Assembly: GCF_000935045.1 (NCBI RefSeq)
Contig: NZ_JYKS01000004.1
Span: forward strand, 330,725-394,724
DNA length: 64,000 bases
Reading direction: 5' to 3'
DNA from: Pseudomonas sp. 10-1B
GTDB taxonomy: Bacteria; Pseudomonadota; Gammaproteobacteria; Pseudomonadales; Pseudomonadaceae
Shown: positions 54,098-62,916 of the stretch, one piece after another
How positions within the stretch are numbered: the first letter of the stretch is position 1
Layout of the letters: each line of letters begins with the position of its first letter
Translations under genes and position numbers: made by a program
Notes under the pieces: generated by a model
What the model was told of the DNA's origin: nothing
The model's database searches: none
What the model saw: the letters and a program-made list of their open reading frames with translations, nothing else

Positions 54098-55273
54098 TCA
54101 GATCACCGCGTCATAAAGCCAGCTCAGCCCGTCGTAAGCCTGTTCGGCCGTACGCTTCGCAAGCATTCCATTACGCAGCTCCGCTACAACTCCTTCTGCG
54201 TGATAGAAGTCACCGTGGACACGGGCCATCACTTGGCACCGTCCGGTGCGCAGATAGCGACGAGCCTGGTATTTTTCAAAGGCCCCGGCATAACAACCAT
54301 TGGCCCTGGACATTTCATCGGCGAGTACAACTGCGTCTTCCATGGCCATGCATGCGCCTTGTGCCAGGTACTGCAACATTGGGTGAGCAGCGTCACCTAG
54401 GAGCACGGTCCGCCCCGAGCACCACTGCTTGACCGGCTGACGATCACACAACACCCACATGCGCCAGCTGTCGATTTTGTACAGCAAGGCCTGCACCGTT
54501 GGGCAGGTACCGGCGAAGCGTTTGATTAACTCATCGCGATCACCCTCGGTGTTCCACCCTTCGACATATTTATCACTGTGGAACACCGCCACCAGGTTGA
54601 ACAGTTTGCCGCCACGCAGTGGGTACTGAACCAAGTGGCACTTCGGTCCCCCCCAAAGAATCATGGCATTTCGGCGGAACTCGACCGGCACATCCTCAAT
54701 AGGCAGGACTGCTCTGTAGGCGATATGGCCGGATACGACTGGGGCGCCATCACCTACGATTCGTTCCCTTACTTTGGACCACAGACCATCCGCGCCGATT
54801 AGGGCACTAGCCTGAAAAGTCTCACCTTTATCGGTGAACACGTTCACGGAGGTCCCCGTGTCCTCGTAGCTTATGACCTTCGTCGCTACCTGAAATTGAA
54901 CCAACTCAGATTCACGGCAGGCCTCCAGCAGAACGCTGTGCAGGTCGGCACGATGGACCAGGGAATACGGATACTTGAAACGGTCGCGGAAGGCGGCGCC
55001 TGTTGGGATCGAAGTGATCTGCTTTTCGGTAACACCATCCATAAAGATCAGGTCGTCGGGCAGCACCGCCAACTCGGCTACCTTATCGGCGATACCCAGC
55101 GTCTCCAGCACACGATAGCCATTTGGGCCTACCTGGATGCCCGCGCCTACTTCACGAAACTCATTCGCCTGCTCAATCAGACGTGATGCGATACCTTTCT
55201 GCGAGAGAGCGAGAGCGGCCGCCAGGCCTCCGATACCTCCACCGACGATAACGACTGGATTGGCCTGGCTCAT
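54098..55273 (-). CDS. FAD-dependent 3-hydroxybenzoate 6-monooxygenase (predicted)
   Basis: 391-residue group A flavin monooxygenase. FAD-binding GGGIGG at 11-16, a DG motif (LIGADGLWSKVR) and the second FAD motif LLGDAAHPMLQYLAQGACMAMEDAV. Residues around 'VGAGIQVGPNGYRVLETLGI' and 'HLVQYPLRGGKLFNLVAVF' are those of 3-hydroxybenzoate 6-hydroxylases (gentisate producers). Salicylate hydroxylase is a related alternative. The gene overlaps the hydrolase gene by 4 nt, supporting gentisate formation. Confidence 0.85.
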   Translation of the reverse strand: MSQANPVVIVGGGIGGLAAALALSQKGIASRLIEQANEFREVGAGIQVGPNGYRVLETLGIADKVAELAVLPDDLIFMDGVTEKQITSIPTGAAFRDRFKYPYSLVHRADLHSVLLEACRESELVQFQVATKVISYEDTGTSVNVFTDKGETFQASALIGADGLWSKVRERIVGDGAPVVSGHIAYRAVLPIEDVPVEFRRNAMILWGGPKCHLVQYPLRGGKLFNLVAVFHSDKYVEGWNTEGDRDELIKRFAGTCPTVQALLYKIDSWRMWVLCDRQPVKQWCSGRTVLLGDAAHPMLQYLAQGACMAMEDAVVLADEMSRANGCYAGAFEKYQARRYLRTGRCQVMARVHGDFYHAEGVVAELRNGMLAKRTAEQAYDGLSWLYDAVI

Positions 55274-56127
55274 GACTGCACTACCTCAACGCTCAACTGG
55301 CCAATGTTGTCGATGCGAGCATTGATTCGATCACCGGCAACAATGGGTGCCACGCCCTCCGGAGTGCCTGTGAACAGCAAGTCACCCGGCTCCAGGGTGT
55401 AGTACTGGGAAGCGAACTCGATCAGCTCGGCTACATCCATGATGAGGTCACGGGTATTAGCGTGCTGTCGCTTTTCGCCGTTGATGTCCAGGACCATTTC
55501 CAGTGCATGAGGATCGGACAGCTCATCTGCAGTAACCAACCAAGGGCCAAGCACGGTGTAGGTGTCCAGAGACTTGCGCAGGCTTCGCTCTTCCGGACCA
55601 CGGATAGTGATATCCAGGCCGATGCTGTAACCAGCAACGTAGGAAAGTGCGTCACGAGCGCTGACATTCTTAGCGCGTTTCCCAATTACTGCTACCAACT
55701 CGATCTCATGATCGGTACGGCGTTCGGGCAAACCGATGACGACCTGTTGGCCGGCGCCGATCAGCGAGCTCGTCGCTTTCAGGAAAAGACCAGTTTCCTG
55801 AATCTTCCTGACGTTCGCGCGTGTGAAGGTCGCTGGATCAGCGATCGCCTCGTCCAGGTGCGCTTGATAATTCACCGGCGCTGCGACGATTTTTCCAGGA
55901 TTCGCCACTGGGCTAAGCAGTGTTACCTCGTTCAAAGGGAAGGACGATGCACCTTCTCTCAACCGAATAATTTCCGGCGTCAGCTGCTCCAGGTTGGTAA
56001 TCAGCGCATCGGTCTGGGGATAGGGATAGCCCGAGGTCGGCAGCTGACGCAGTGCTTCAGAAACATCGTAAACGGTGTTGGCTTCGACGAGTCCGAGGCG
56101 ATTGTCGTTAAAAAAGCAGAGTTTCAT
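55270..56127 (-). CDS. FAH-family hydrolase, predicted maleylpyruvate hydrolase (HbzF-like)
   Basis: 285 residues. The FAH fold has metal ligands in DHEIELVAVIG (Glu141, Glu143) and Asp172 (IGLDITIRGPEERS), and the line 'LEPGDLLFTGTPEGVAPI'. FAH proteins in gentisate operons hydrolyse fumarylpyruvate or, in the isomerase-free route, maleylpyruvate. No isomerase gene is present here and a maleate-hydratase-like pair is, so the direct route is favoured. Starts 2 nt after the dioxygenase stop. Confidence 0.85.
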   Translation of the reverse strand: MKLCFFNDNRLGLVEANTVYDVSEALRQLPTSGYPYPQTDALITNLEQLTPEIIRLREGASSFPLNEVTLLSPVANPGKIVAAPVNYQAHLDEAIADPATFTRANVRKIQETGLFLKATSSLIGAGQQVVIGLPERRTDHEIELVAVIGKRAKNVSARDALSYVAGYSIGLDITIRGPEERSLRKSLDTYTVLGPWLVTADELSDPHALEMVLDINGEKRQHANTRDLIMDVAELIEFASQYYTLEPGDLLFTGTPEGVAPIVAGDRINARIDNIGQLSVEVVQS

Positions 56128-56129
56128 AT

Positions 56130-57167
56130 TTACTCCTGGTTTTCTTCATCAGGGTTGTTTGTCTCGCTGCGCCAGAAGCCCAAATGCTCTTGCAGCGGTC
56201 GATCGGAGAAGCTGAACAGCACGCATCGCTCGTCTGTTTCAAATGAGCGCCATGCCCAGCCCGGAATGACGAACACATCGTCCTTGCAGGCAGTGAATTC
56301 TTGATCGCCAACTTGCACGCGCAGGCTCCCTTCCACGACGCAGCAAACGGCGCCATCGGTTTCGCGGAAACGCTGACCGCTAAAGCCCGCTGGGAACATC
56401 TGCATGAATGCCCCCATAGAGCGAATCGGCGATAGGCCGTTGGTGGGATTGGTGAACATCAACTTGATGCCCGAGCACTCGTCCACGTCCTTAGCGAGCG
56501 AAAGTTGTTCGAGAGCTGCGAGTGTTCGGGTGTACGGGTAGTGGAACAGCGGGCTGACAGGTCCCGACGGCTCATCGTTAACGGGACGTAGACCCGATGC
56601 AAAACGAGCGCTCGCATCACCCGTTGGATGGCTCAAAGCCTGGCGGGCTTGTGGATCGTCAGCTGAAAAGCCGGCGTTAAGAAGTTGCACCACTGGCACA
56701 TCAAGGCCATCCAGCCACATGACCGGATCGTCACCTTCGGCGCCGTGGTCGTGAAACACGTTGGTAGGGGTGATCACGAAATCCCCTGGGTGCATCATGA
56801 CTTTCTCGCCACGAACAGTGGTGTAGCCGCCTTGCCCACTGAGAATTAACCTGAGCGCAGAGGCCGTATGTCGGTGGCTCGGTGCAACCTCGCCAGGCAG
56901 GATCATCTGGATCCCGGCGTACAACGAGGATGTGGCCTGCGACTTGCCGCGCCGTGAAGGGTTTTCAAGCACCAGCACACGTCGCTCCGCATCCTCAGCA
57001 GAGATAACTTCGCAGGCCATTTTCATGTTCTGGCGGATGGTGTCAGCTCTCCAAACGGCGACATCATCGACCTGCTTGGGCTCACGCGGAGTGAGTCCTC
57101 TGAGCACCTCCCAGAGGGGGGTCATGTTGTCGCTCGCGATCAGTTCCCTGAATGCAGAGGTGGTCAT
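56130..57167 (-). CDS. gentisate 1,2-dioxygenase
   Basis: 345-residue bicupin iron enzyme that opens gentisate to maleylpyruvate. First cupin has the iron ligands His98 and His100 in PSHRHTASALRLIL and a third His near 139 (NVFHDHG). The second cupin lies at about 250-325 ('FMQMFPAGFSGQRFRETDGAVCCVVEGS'). The length is normal. Overlaps no gene; 31 nt after the transporter and 2 nt before the hydrolase, so one operon. Confidence 0.94.
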   Translation of the reverse strand: MTTSAFRELIASDNMTPLWEVLRGLTPREPKQVDDVAVWRADTIRQNMKMACEVISAEDAERRVLVLENPSRRGKSQATSSLYAGIQMILPGEVAPSHRHTASALRLILSGQGGYTTVRGEKVMMHPGDFVITPTNVFHDHGAEGDDPVMWLDGLDVPVVQLLNAGFSADDPQARQALSHPTGDASARFASGLRPVNDEPSGPVSPLFHYPYTRTLAALEQLSLAKDVDECSGIKLMFTNPTNGLSPIRSMGAFMQMFPAGFSGQRFRETDGAVCCVVEGSLRVQVGDQEFTACKDDVFVIPGWAWRSFETDERCVLFSFSDRPLQEHLGFWRSETNNPDEENQE

Positions 57168-57198
57168 GGGGTATCTCCTTTAACTTGCTGTGGAGGAA

Positions 57199-58569
57199 TC
57201 AGTCCGCGGACAGTCCGGGTTTGCGCTGAAGCTTGGGCTGGGCGATATGGCGGCGGAACAACTGCAGCGCGAAGAAGGCCAGTACCATCATGGCGGCGAG
57301 GAAGCCGAAGAACCGTGCGCCTGACCCGGCCAAAATCCAGGGGCCTATGAACGCGCTGAGCACAGCCCCAGTTCGGCCGACTGCAGCCGGCAGACCAACA
57401 CCACTGGCACGCATCGAGGTGGGAAAAATTTGTGCAGCAAGGACGAAGACCACTGCCTGGGTTCCTGGCACGCAGAGCCCCAGCAGCAACAGCACAACAG
57501 CGACCACTGGCAAGGTATTGACCTCTGGCCCGAGCGGGAGCGCCATCAGAGTCAGGCAACAAGCCACAGCCCCTACACACATAAGCAGCACGGTTCTGCG
57601 CGAGCCCAGGCGGCTGAACAACCATCCACCACCCACGCCACCAATCAATCCGCCCAAGCTGAATATGGACATGCTCGCGCTCGCCATGCCCACGCTGTAG
57701 CCGGCCTCCACGAACAGTGATGGAGACCAGGTGAACATCAGGTAGCTTGAGAGAATTACTGTAAAGAACGCGCACGCCAGGATGAGGGTGTCGCCACCGT
57801 ACTCACTGGTGAGAACGGCTCCCCATGATGCGCGTGGTTGCTGGACTTTTTCGTGGCTGTCTTCGAATACCGTTTCGGCCTCAATGGGTTGTCCAAGGCG
57901 CTGGACAATGGACCGGCAATGCTCAGGTTTTCTGTTGCGAGCAACGAGGAAACGGAGTGATTCGGGCAAGCAAGGCACTAGCACGAATGCCAGCAGCACT
58001 GGTCCGCAGCCTGCAATTAGGAAGAACGTCCGCCACCCAAGAAGCGGAAGAACTTGAGAACCCAGTAGCCCGACCACAATGCCGCCGAACGGAAGCGCAC
58101 TCATGCCGATCGCAATTGCGAGACTGCGGCGATGCAAGGGCGTGTATTCGGCAAGCATCGCTGTGACGTTTGGCATTGCGGCCCCCATTCCCAACGAGGC
58201 CAGCACCCGGCATACGCCTAAAAAAGTCACATCGTTGGCAAACGCACTGAGCATCGTCATGGCACCAAAAGTCAGTGTCGAGGCCACCAAGGTCCATTTC
58301 CGGCCAATGCGGTCACCCAACAACCCACCAAGCGCCGTGCCCAGTGCCATGGCGATAAAACTGAAGCCCAGAACTGGGGCAAAAGCGGCGCGACCAACAC
58401 TCCACTCACCGGCGATGGTCGAGAGCGACAGACTCAGAACCTGAGCATCCACGCCGTCGAACATCATGACGAGCGCCACTGCGAGAAGGATTCTTTTCTG
58501 GAAAGGCGTCCACTGCCCGTGATCAAGGAGAGGGGCAATGTCCACGACGGGTAATGCGCGCTGATTCAT
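57199..58569 (-). CDS. MFS aromatic acid:H+ symporter (AAHS family)
   Basis: 456 residues with 12 predicted membrane helices. AAHS signature DGVDAQVLSL near residue 38 in helix 1, the loop 2-3 motif GGLLGDRIGRKW, and 'PTSMRASGVGLPAAVGRTGAV' in the C-terminal half. Relatives are PcaK, BenK and GenK. It would bring hydroxybenzoate or gentisate across the inner membrane. First gene of the operon, 40 nt after the predicted start point of promoter P2. Confidence 0.92.
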   Translation of the reverse strand: MNQRALPVVDIAPLLDHGQWTPFQKRILLAVALVMMFDGVDAQVLSLSLSTIAGEWSVGRAAFAPVLGFSFIAMALGTALGGLLGDRIGRKWTLVASTLTFGAMTMLSAFANDVTFLGVCRVLASLGMGAAMPNVTAMLAEYTPLHRRSLAIAIGMSALPFGGIVVGLLGSQVLPLLGWRTFFLIAGCGPVLLAFVLVPCLPESLRFLVARNRKPEHCRSIVQRLGQPIEAETVFEDSHEKVQQPRASWGAVLTSEYGGDTLILACAFFTVILSSYLMFTWSPSLFVEAGYSVGMASASMSIFSLGGLIGGVGGGWLFSRLGSRRTVLLMCVGAVACCLTLMALPLGPEVNTLPVVAVVLLLLGLCVPGTQAVVFVLAAQIFPTSMRASGVGLPAAVGRTGAVLSAFIGPWILAGSGARFFGFLAAMMVLAFFALQLFRRHIAQPKLQRKPGLSAD

Positions 58570-58615
58570 GGCAGGCAGTCCAAGGCTGGTTTTTGTTATT
58601 TTTTACCGCCAAACG

Positions 58616-58668
58616 ATAATTGTGCTTTTTTTGCTGAGTGTCAACGAAATTATTTCATTAGGATAATT
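58616..58668 (-). promoter_or_regulatory. promoter P2 with IclR-type operator
   Basis: Minus strand: -35 TTGACA (58644-58639), 17-bp spacer, -10 AATTAT (58621-58616). Operator AATTATT-TCATTAG-GATAATT (58648-58668, plus reading) ends 3 bp above the -35. Drives the gentisate operon from the MFS gene; the IclR paralogue 2 gene reads away on the other side. Confidence 0.75.
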
Positions 58669-58745
58669 TTGTCGTATTCCGGGGTGACGCCTTTGCTTGT
58701 ACACTCGGGTTTTCACTTCAGAAGCAACGCGAAAAGGGGTTGGCG

Positions 58746-59567
58746 GTGAGTCGGCAGCAGGAGATCGATGTGCCAGAAAAACCACTCGAAGAAGGCAAAG
58801 GCAGCTCTCACGACCGCCTGATGCGTTTGCTTGAGCTCTTCAGTAGTGATGGGAAAAATGACTGGTCTGTAGACGAGGCGGCGGTCGAGCTTGGCTTGTC
58901 GGCTAGCCACACCTACCGCTACTTCCGTACGCTCTCGGGTGCGGGCTACATCAGCGCATTCACACCTGGACGCTATGTTCTTGGCCCAGCCATCATTGCT
59001 CTGGACAGGAAAATGAGGACTGGCGACCCGATGATTCAGGCCGCCAGAGCGGTGATGAATGAAATGCTCTCCTCGGGGCCGGACGGCTGCACAGCGATTC
59101 TGTGCCGCTACTACCGAGAGCAGGTGATGTGCGTGCACGAGGAATTCAAAACTCGCTTCGCTCAAGAGATCAGCTATGAGCGCGGACTGCCAAGGCCCCT
59201 CTACCAAGGTGCAGCGTCCAAAGCCATCCTCGCCCATCTGCCCCTGCGGCAGGTCAAGGCCTACTACGAAGATGTACCCGTTGAATTCCAACGTTTCCAC
59301 TTGGGCTCGAACTGGACCGAGGTCAAACAGGCCCTACGTCGTCTGAGATCGCAGCAAGTAGTTATGACGGCAGGCGATCTAGGCCACAGCGCGGCGGGGA
59401 TCTCGGCGCCCATCTTCGATGACAAACGAGTCATTGGCAGCATTAGCTTGGTAATCCCAGTGGCAGCAGCCTCGGATCAACTGAAGGACAGACTCGCTCC
59501 CGTGGTCGCAGTTGCTGGTCATACCATGAGCCGGGCGATGGCCGAGCTGGCTGCTCACTCAGCTTGA
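58746..59567 (+). CDS. IclR-family regulator, paralogue 2
   Basis: 273 residues: winged helix-turn-helix (about 22-82) and IclR ligand domain (YERGLPRPLYQGAASKAILAHLP; SAAGISAPIFDDKRVIGSIS). Nearly all conserved blocks match paralogue 1, differing mainly at the extreme N-terminus and scattered positions. GTG 58746 aligns with the start of paralogue 1 and has AAAAGGGG upstream; an in-frame TTG at 58740 is less likely. It probably activates P2 in response to a hydroxybenzoate. Convergent with the LeuD-like gene, 28 nt away. Confidence 0.93.
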   Translation: MSRQQEIDVPEKPLEEGKGSSHDRLMRLLELFSSDGKNDWSVDEAAVELGLSASHTYRYFRTLSGAGYISAFTPGRYVLGPAIIALDRKMRTGDPMIQAARAVMNEMLSSGPDGCTAILCRYYREQVMCVHEEFKTRFAQEISYERGLPRPLYQGAASKAILAHLPLRQVKAYYEDVPVEFQRFHLGSNWTEVKQALRRLRSQQVVMTAGDLGHSAAGISAPIFDDKRVIGSISLVIPVAAASDQLKDRLAPVVAVAGHTMSRAMAELAAHSA

Positions 59568-59595
59568 ATAGCTGATCGCAGCCAAGCTCAATCAC

Positions 59596-60258
59596 TTATT
59601 CAGGAAACAGCCAAGGCTCGCTAAGCCGCCGGCGTAGCTCGTAAGCCCTGACGTCATTTGCGTGTTCCAGAGCAACGCTGATTTCATCCAATCCTTCTAG
59701 CAGGCATTTTTTGCGGAAGGCATCGATCTCGAATATGTCGACTTCACCATCTGAACTCACTACCCGCTGTCCCAGCAGATCAACCGTCAGCGTGAGGGGC
59801 AATTCTGCTTCTGCCAGGTCAAACAACTGGTCAACACGCGACTTGGCTAATACGACTGGCAGAAGTCCATTTTTAAGGCAATTGCCCTGGAATATTTCCG
59901 CAAAACTGCTGCTGATCAAGACCTTGATTCCGAAGTCACGCAAGGCCCAAGGGGCATGCTCACGACTTGAACCGCAGCCGAAGTTCTCGCGGCAGAGCAG
60001 TATCTGCGCGGATCTGAACGAGGCCTTGTTGAGCACGAAGTCCTTGGCGAGAGGACGAAGGGAGCAGTCATCTCCCGGCTGGCCTTCGTCCTCATAACGC
60101 CAGTTATCGAACAGATAATCTCCATAGCCATACTTGCTGATGAGCTTCATGTACTGCTTAGGCAGGATGGCGTCGGTATCCACATTGGCCCGATCAAGCG
60201 GGGCCACTACACCGCTGAACGTCTCAAAATTTTTCAATTCTGAAGTCTCCGTGCTCAT
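59596..60258 (-). CDS. LeuD-type small subunit, predicted maleate hydratase (HbzJ-like)
   Basis: 220 residues of the aconitase swivel (LeuD) type: '[39 protein letters not shown]' and '[24 protein letters not shown]'. Sequence alone cannot separate isopropylmalate isomerase from maleate hydratase. The catabolic context and the lack of leuB favour a maleate hydratase making D-malate, as in P. alcaligenes NCIMB 9867. The start overlaps the large-subunit stop by 4 nt. Confidence 0.85.
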   Translation of the reverse strand: MSTETSELKNFETFSGVVAPLDRANVDTDAILPKQYMKLISKYGYGDYLFDNWRYEDEGQPGDDCSLRPLAKDFVLNKASFRSAQILLCRENFGCGSSREHAPWALRDFGIKVLISSSFAEIFQGNCLKNGLLPVVLAKSRVDQLFDLAEAELPLTLTVDLLGQRVVSSDGEVDIFEIDAFRKKCLLEGLDEISVALEHANDVRAYELRRRLSEPWLFPE

Positions 60259-61655
60259 AAGGTTCGAGGGTCGACAAAGTGACCCGCCAGAGCTGCTGCC
60301 GCAGCGGTAACCGGGCTGACGAGATGTGTCCTTCCACCTTGGCCTTGTCGGCCTTCGAAGTTACGATTCGATGTGGAAGCACAACGCTCACCTGGCAACA
60401 ATCTGTCCTCATTCATGCCAAGGCACATCGAACATCCTGGCTCTCTCCATTCGAATCCAGCATCGCTAAAGACTTTGTCCAAGCCCTCAGCCTCTGCCAT
60501 CGCCTTGACTGCCTGGGAGCCAGGCACTACCAAAGCTTGGCGAATGCGCTTGGAGATTTTCCGACCCTCGACGATGCGTGCAGCTGCCCGAAGGTCTTCC
60601 AGTCGTGCATTTGTGCACGAGCCAATGAAAATCTTGTCCAGCTCCACGGCTTGGATCTGGGTACCTCCTTGCAACCCCATGTACTCCAGGGCATGAACCA
60701 TAGCTTGGCGAATGCTCATATCAGGTTCATCTAGGGGGTCGGGAATTTGACCCGTCACATCGCACGTCATTTGCGGAGATGTACCCCATGAAACCTGCGC
60801 AGTAATCTCGCGGGCATCTAAGCGAAGCGTCTTGTCGAAAATAGCTCCCTCATCGCTGCGAAGGCCGCGCCAGTACAGACACGCTGCATCCCACGCTTCA
60901 CCCTTAGGGGCGTATGAGCGACCGTGGAGATAGGTCAGAGTAATTTCATCTACACCGATGAGGCCGACACGGGCGCCGGCCTCAATGGCCATGTTGCACA
61001 GGGTCATGCGCGCCTCCATCGACATTCCCCGTACGGTCGAACCACTGAACTCGATCGCATAACCCGTGGCACCAGCGGCCCCGATCTTTCGAATTATGAA
61101 CAGTGCCAGATCCTTAGCCGTTACACGCCATGGCAAGGTACCCTCGATCTGGATGTTCATGGTCGCCATACGGGAGACAAGTAAGCACTGCGTAGCCAGT
61201 ACCTGTTCGATTTCAGAAGTACCAATACCAAATGCCAGCGCAGCAAATGCACCGTGCGTGCTGGTGTGGGAGTCGCCACAGACAATAGTCATGCCTGGTA
61301 ACGTGGCACCCAGTTCGGGTCCCGTTACGTGAAGAATGCCCTGGCCATGCTCACCGAGACGGTATTGCTTCAGGCCGAACGTCTCGCAGTTTCGCTCCAA
61401 CGTTTGTACCTGGGTTCTCGCTAATGGATCGCGAATTCCCATCTCCAGCTCACGAGTGGGGACATTGTGATCGGAGGTAGCAATCACTGTGTCTCCCCGC
61501 CAGGGGCGGCGGCCGGCGACGGATAATCCTTCGAAAGCCTGGGGGCTCGTAACTTCATTGACCAAATGACGATCAATGTAGAGCACGGCCGAGCCGGCCG
61601 GCCCTTCCCGTACGGTATGGGCATTCCATAGCTTGTGAAGTAGTGTTTTGGGCAT
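60255..61655 (-). CDS. LeuC-type large subunit, predicted maleate hydratase (HbzI-like)
   Basis: 466-residue aconitase-family protein. The [4Fe-4S] ligands are Cys347 ([13 protein letters not shown]), Cys408 and Cys411 ([10 protein letters not shown]). Substrate-site lines '[23 protein letters not shown]' and '[17 protein letters not shown]' are intact. ATG 61655 gives the normal LeuC length; the in-frame upstream extension is not needed. With the small subunit it would hydrate maleate from maleylpyruvate hydrolysis. A second leuC copy for leucine synthesis is the alternative. Confidence 0.87.
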   Translation of the reverse strand: MPKTLLHKLWNAHTVREGPAGSAVLYIDRHLVNEVTSPQAFEGLSVAGRRPWRGDTVIATSDHNVPTRELEMGIRDPLARTQVQTLERNCETFGLKQYRLGEHGQGILHVTGPELGATLPGMTIVCGDSHTSTHGAFAALAFGIGTSEIEQVLATQCLLVSRMATMNIQIEGTLPWRVTAKDLALFIIRKIGAAGATGYAIEFSGSTVRGMSMEARMTLCNMAIEAGARVGLIGVDEITLTYLHGRSYAPKGEAWDAACLYWRGLRSDEGAIFDKTLRLDAREITAQVSWGTSPQMTCDVTGQIPDPLDEPDMSIRQAMVHALEYMGLQGGTQIQAVELDKIFIGSCTNARLEDLRAAARIVEGRKISKRIRQALVVPGSQAVKAMAEAEGLDKVFSDAGFEWREPGCSMCLGMNEDRLLPGERCASTSNRNFEGRQGQGGRTHLVSPVTAAAAALAGHFVDPRTL

Positions 61656-61834
61656 TATTGAAACTTCCAGGTATGGGCGCTTGTGTTCACGAAGGTTGGC
61701 CACCTCCAGCTACTGGACTGCTGATCGGTGCATGCTCAACGCTTATCGCCTTAGCGTGGTTTGCCGGGTAAGTGTTGGGGGGCCGAGTAAGTTCGGATGA
61801 CTGAAGCCATGGACCATCGGTCCTATTCAGCTCC

Positions 61835-62707
61835 TTACGACTTATGGCCCCATGTAGCCCCTTTCATCGAAAGGGGATTCAAGGTCACGCGCTGTGGCGG
61901 CCCCCTGAGACTGCCGATGGTTTCATCGCTGACGATTGCGGAAGGATATGGGGAGGCAGATTCTTCTGAATCCGTGAATGCCTCGTACCTTAGGTTTTCG
62001 GGTGGCAAGCCGCTCTGCACCCAGTATTTCCTGACCGCGTCTAGCATGCGGAGTGGTCCGCACACGTAGACCAAAGTGCCTTCATCAACGCTATCGATAA
62101 TGGCATCAATACTGAGCCTCTCCTGAAGATCCCCTGCGTAGAACTGCAGGTTTTCACCGAGCAGGTTATGCAGCTCACACAAGAACGCAGCCTGTGAATG
62201 TGCCTTTGCGGCATAGTGCATATCAACCTGTTTCCCACTTGCTACCAAGCTACGGACGATCCCTAACAGTGACGTGACCCCAATGCCTCCGGTAATCAAC
62301 ACGTATCTCATAGCGCCGTAGCTCAATGGCAGCGAGTTTCCATTACTGGTGATCGGAACCTCATCGCCTGGAAGCAGGCACCACATGTATGCAGAGCCAC
62401 CACGGCTTTGCGGTTCAAGTTTTACCGCAATCGTCAGGACCTGGGCATGAGGATCGTACTCCACGACCGAATACGTTCGGCTCAAGGTGAACGGCTCATT
62501 CGGCACTGCAAAAATCACATGGCTCCCGGCTTCGAGATCAAGCTTGCGATCCAGCTGAAAGCGTAAGGCTTTGATATCTAGGGCAGAATAGAACGTATCA
62601 ATGACTCGCGCGGCCACGTGCTCCCCTTCTGTCCTCAACGTTTTGAGTCGGAGCTGCTCGGGTTCCAGGGGGTAGATTGGATTACACACAGGCTGCTTCT
62701 CCTGCAC
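61835..62707 (-). CDS. VanB/PDR-type flavin reductase lacking its 2Fe-2S domain
   Basis: 290 residues. FAD/FMN part with RTYSVVEYD (about 80-88) and NAD part with GGIGVTSLLGI and VYVCGPLRMLDAV. Relatives such as VanB and phthalate dioxygenase reductase continue into a plant-type ferredoxin domain with four Cys. Here, after 'LRYEAFTDSEESASPYPSA', the frame ends within ~30 unrelated residues and no Cys cluster. Either truncated or adapted to a separate ferredoxin; no oxygenase partner is in the window. Expressed from P3, ahead of the LeuC/LeuD-like pair. Confidence 0.82.
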   Translation of the reverse strand: MQEKQPVCNPIYPLEPEQLRLKTLRTEGEHVAARVIDTFYSALDIKALRFQLDRKLDLEAGSHVIFAVPNEPFTLSRTYSVVEYDPHAQVLTIAVKLEPQSRGGSAYMWCLLPGDEVPITSNGNSLPLSYGAMRYVLITGGIGVTSLLGIVRSLVASGKQVDMHYAAKAHSQAAFLCELHNLLGENLQFYAGDLQERLSIDAIIDSVDEGTLVYVCGPLRMLDAVRKYWVQSGLPPENLRYEAFTDSEESASPYPSAIVSDETIGSLRGPPQRVTLNPLSMKGATWGHKS

Positions 62708-62738
62708 ATGCGGAGCGACCAGAATTATTGTCAGGCGA

Positions 62739-62791
62739 CAATAATGCTAAAAAAAACCGATATCAAGACAAATTATCCTAATGAGATAATT
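62739..62791 (-). promoter_or_regulatory. promoter P3 with IclR-type operator
   Basis: The dyad AATTATC-CTAATGA-GATAATT (62771-62791) has perfect 7-bp arms and is the best copy of the operator. Minus strand below it: -35 TTGATA (62766-62761), 16-bp spacer, -10 TATTGT (62744-62739), and a T-rich spacer like the A-rich one in P1 and P2. It drives the reductase gene and probably the hydratase genes. Confidence 0.7.
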
Positions 62792-62916
62792 GTGCGTTTT
62801 CAGCTTATACTCGGATTCGGACCATGACGGCTGGTCAGTCGTGGTGGGTTGAGAGCTCCCCTCGCCATTGATGCGTCCCTTTCACCGCCGACGTCAGAGC
62901 GCGCGATAGACAGACG

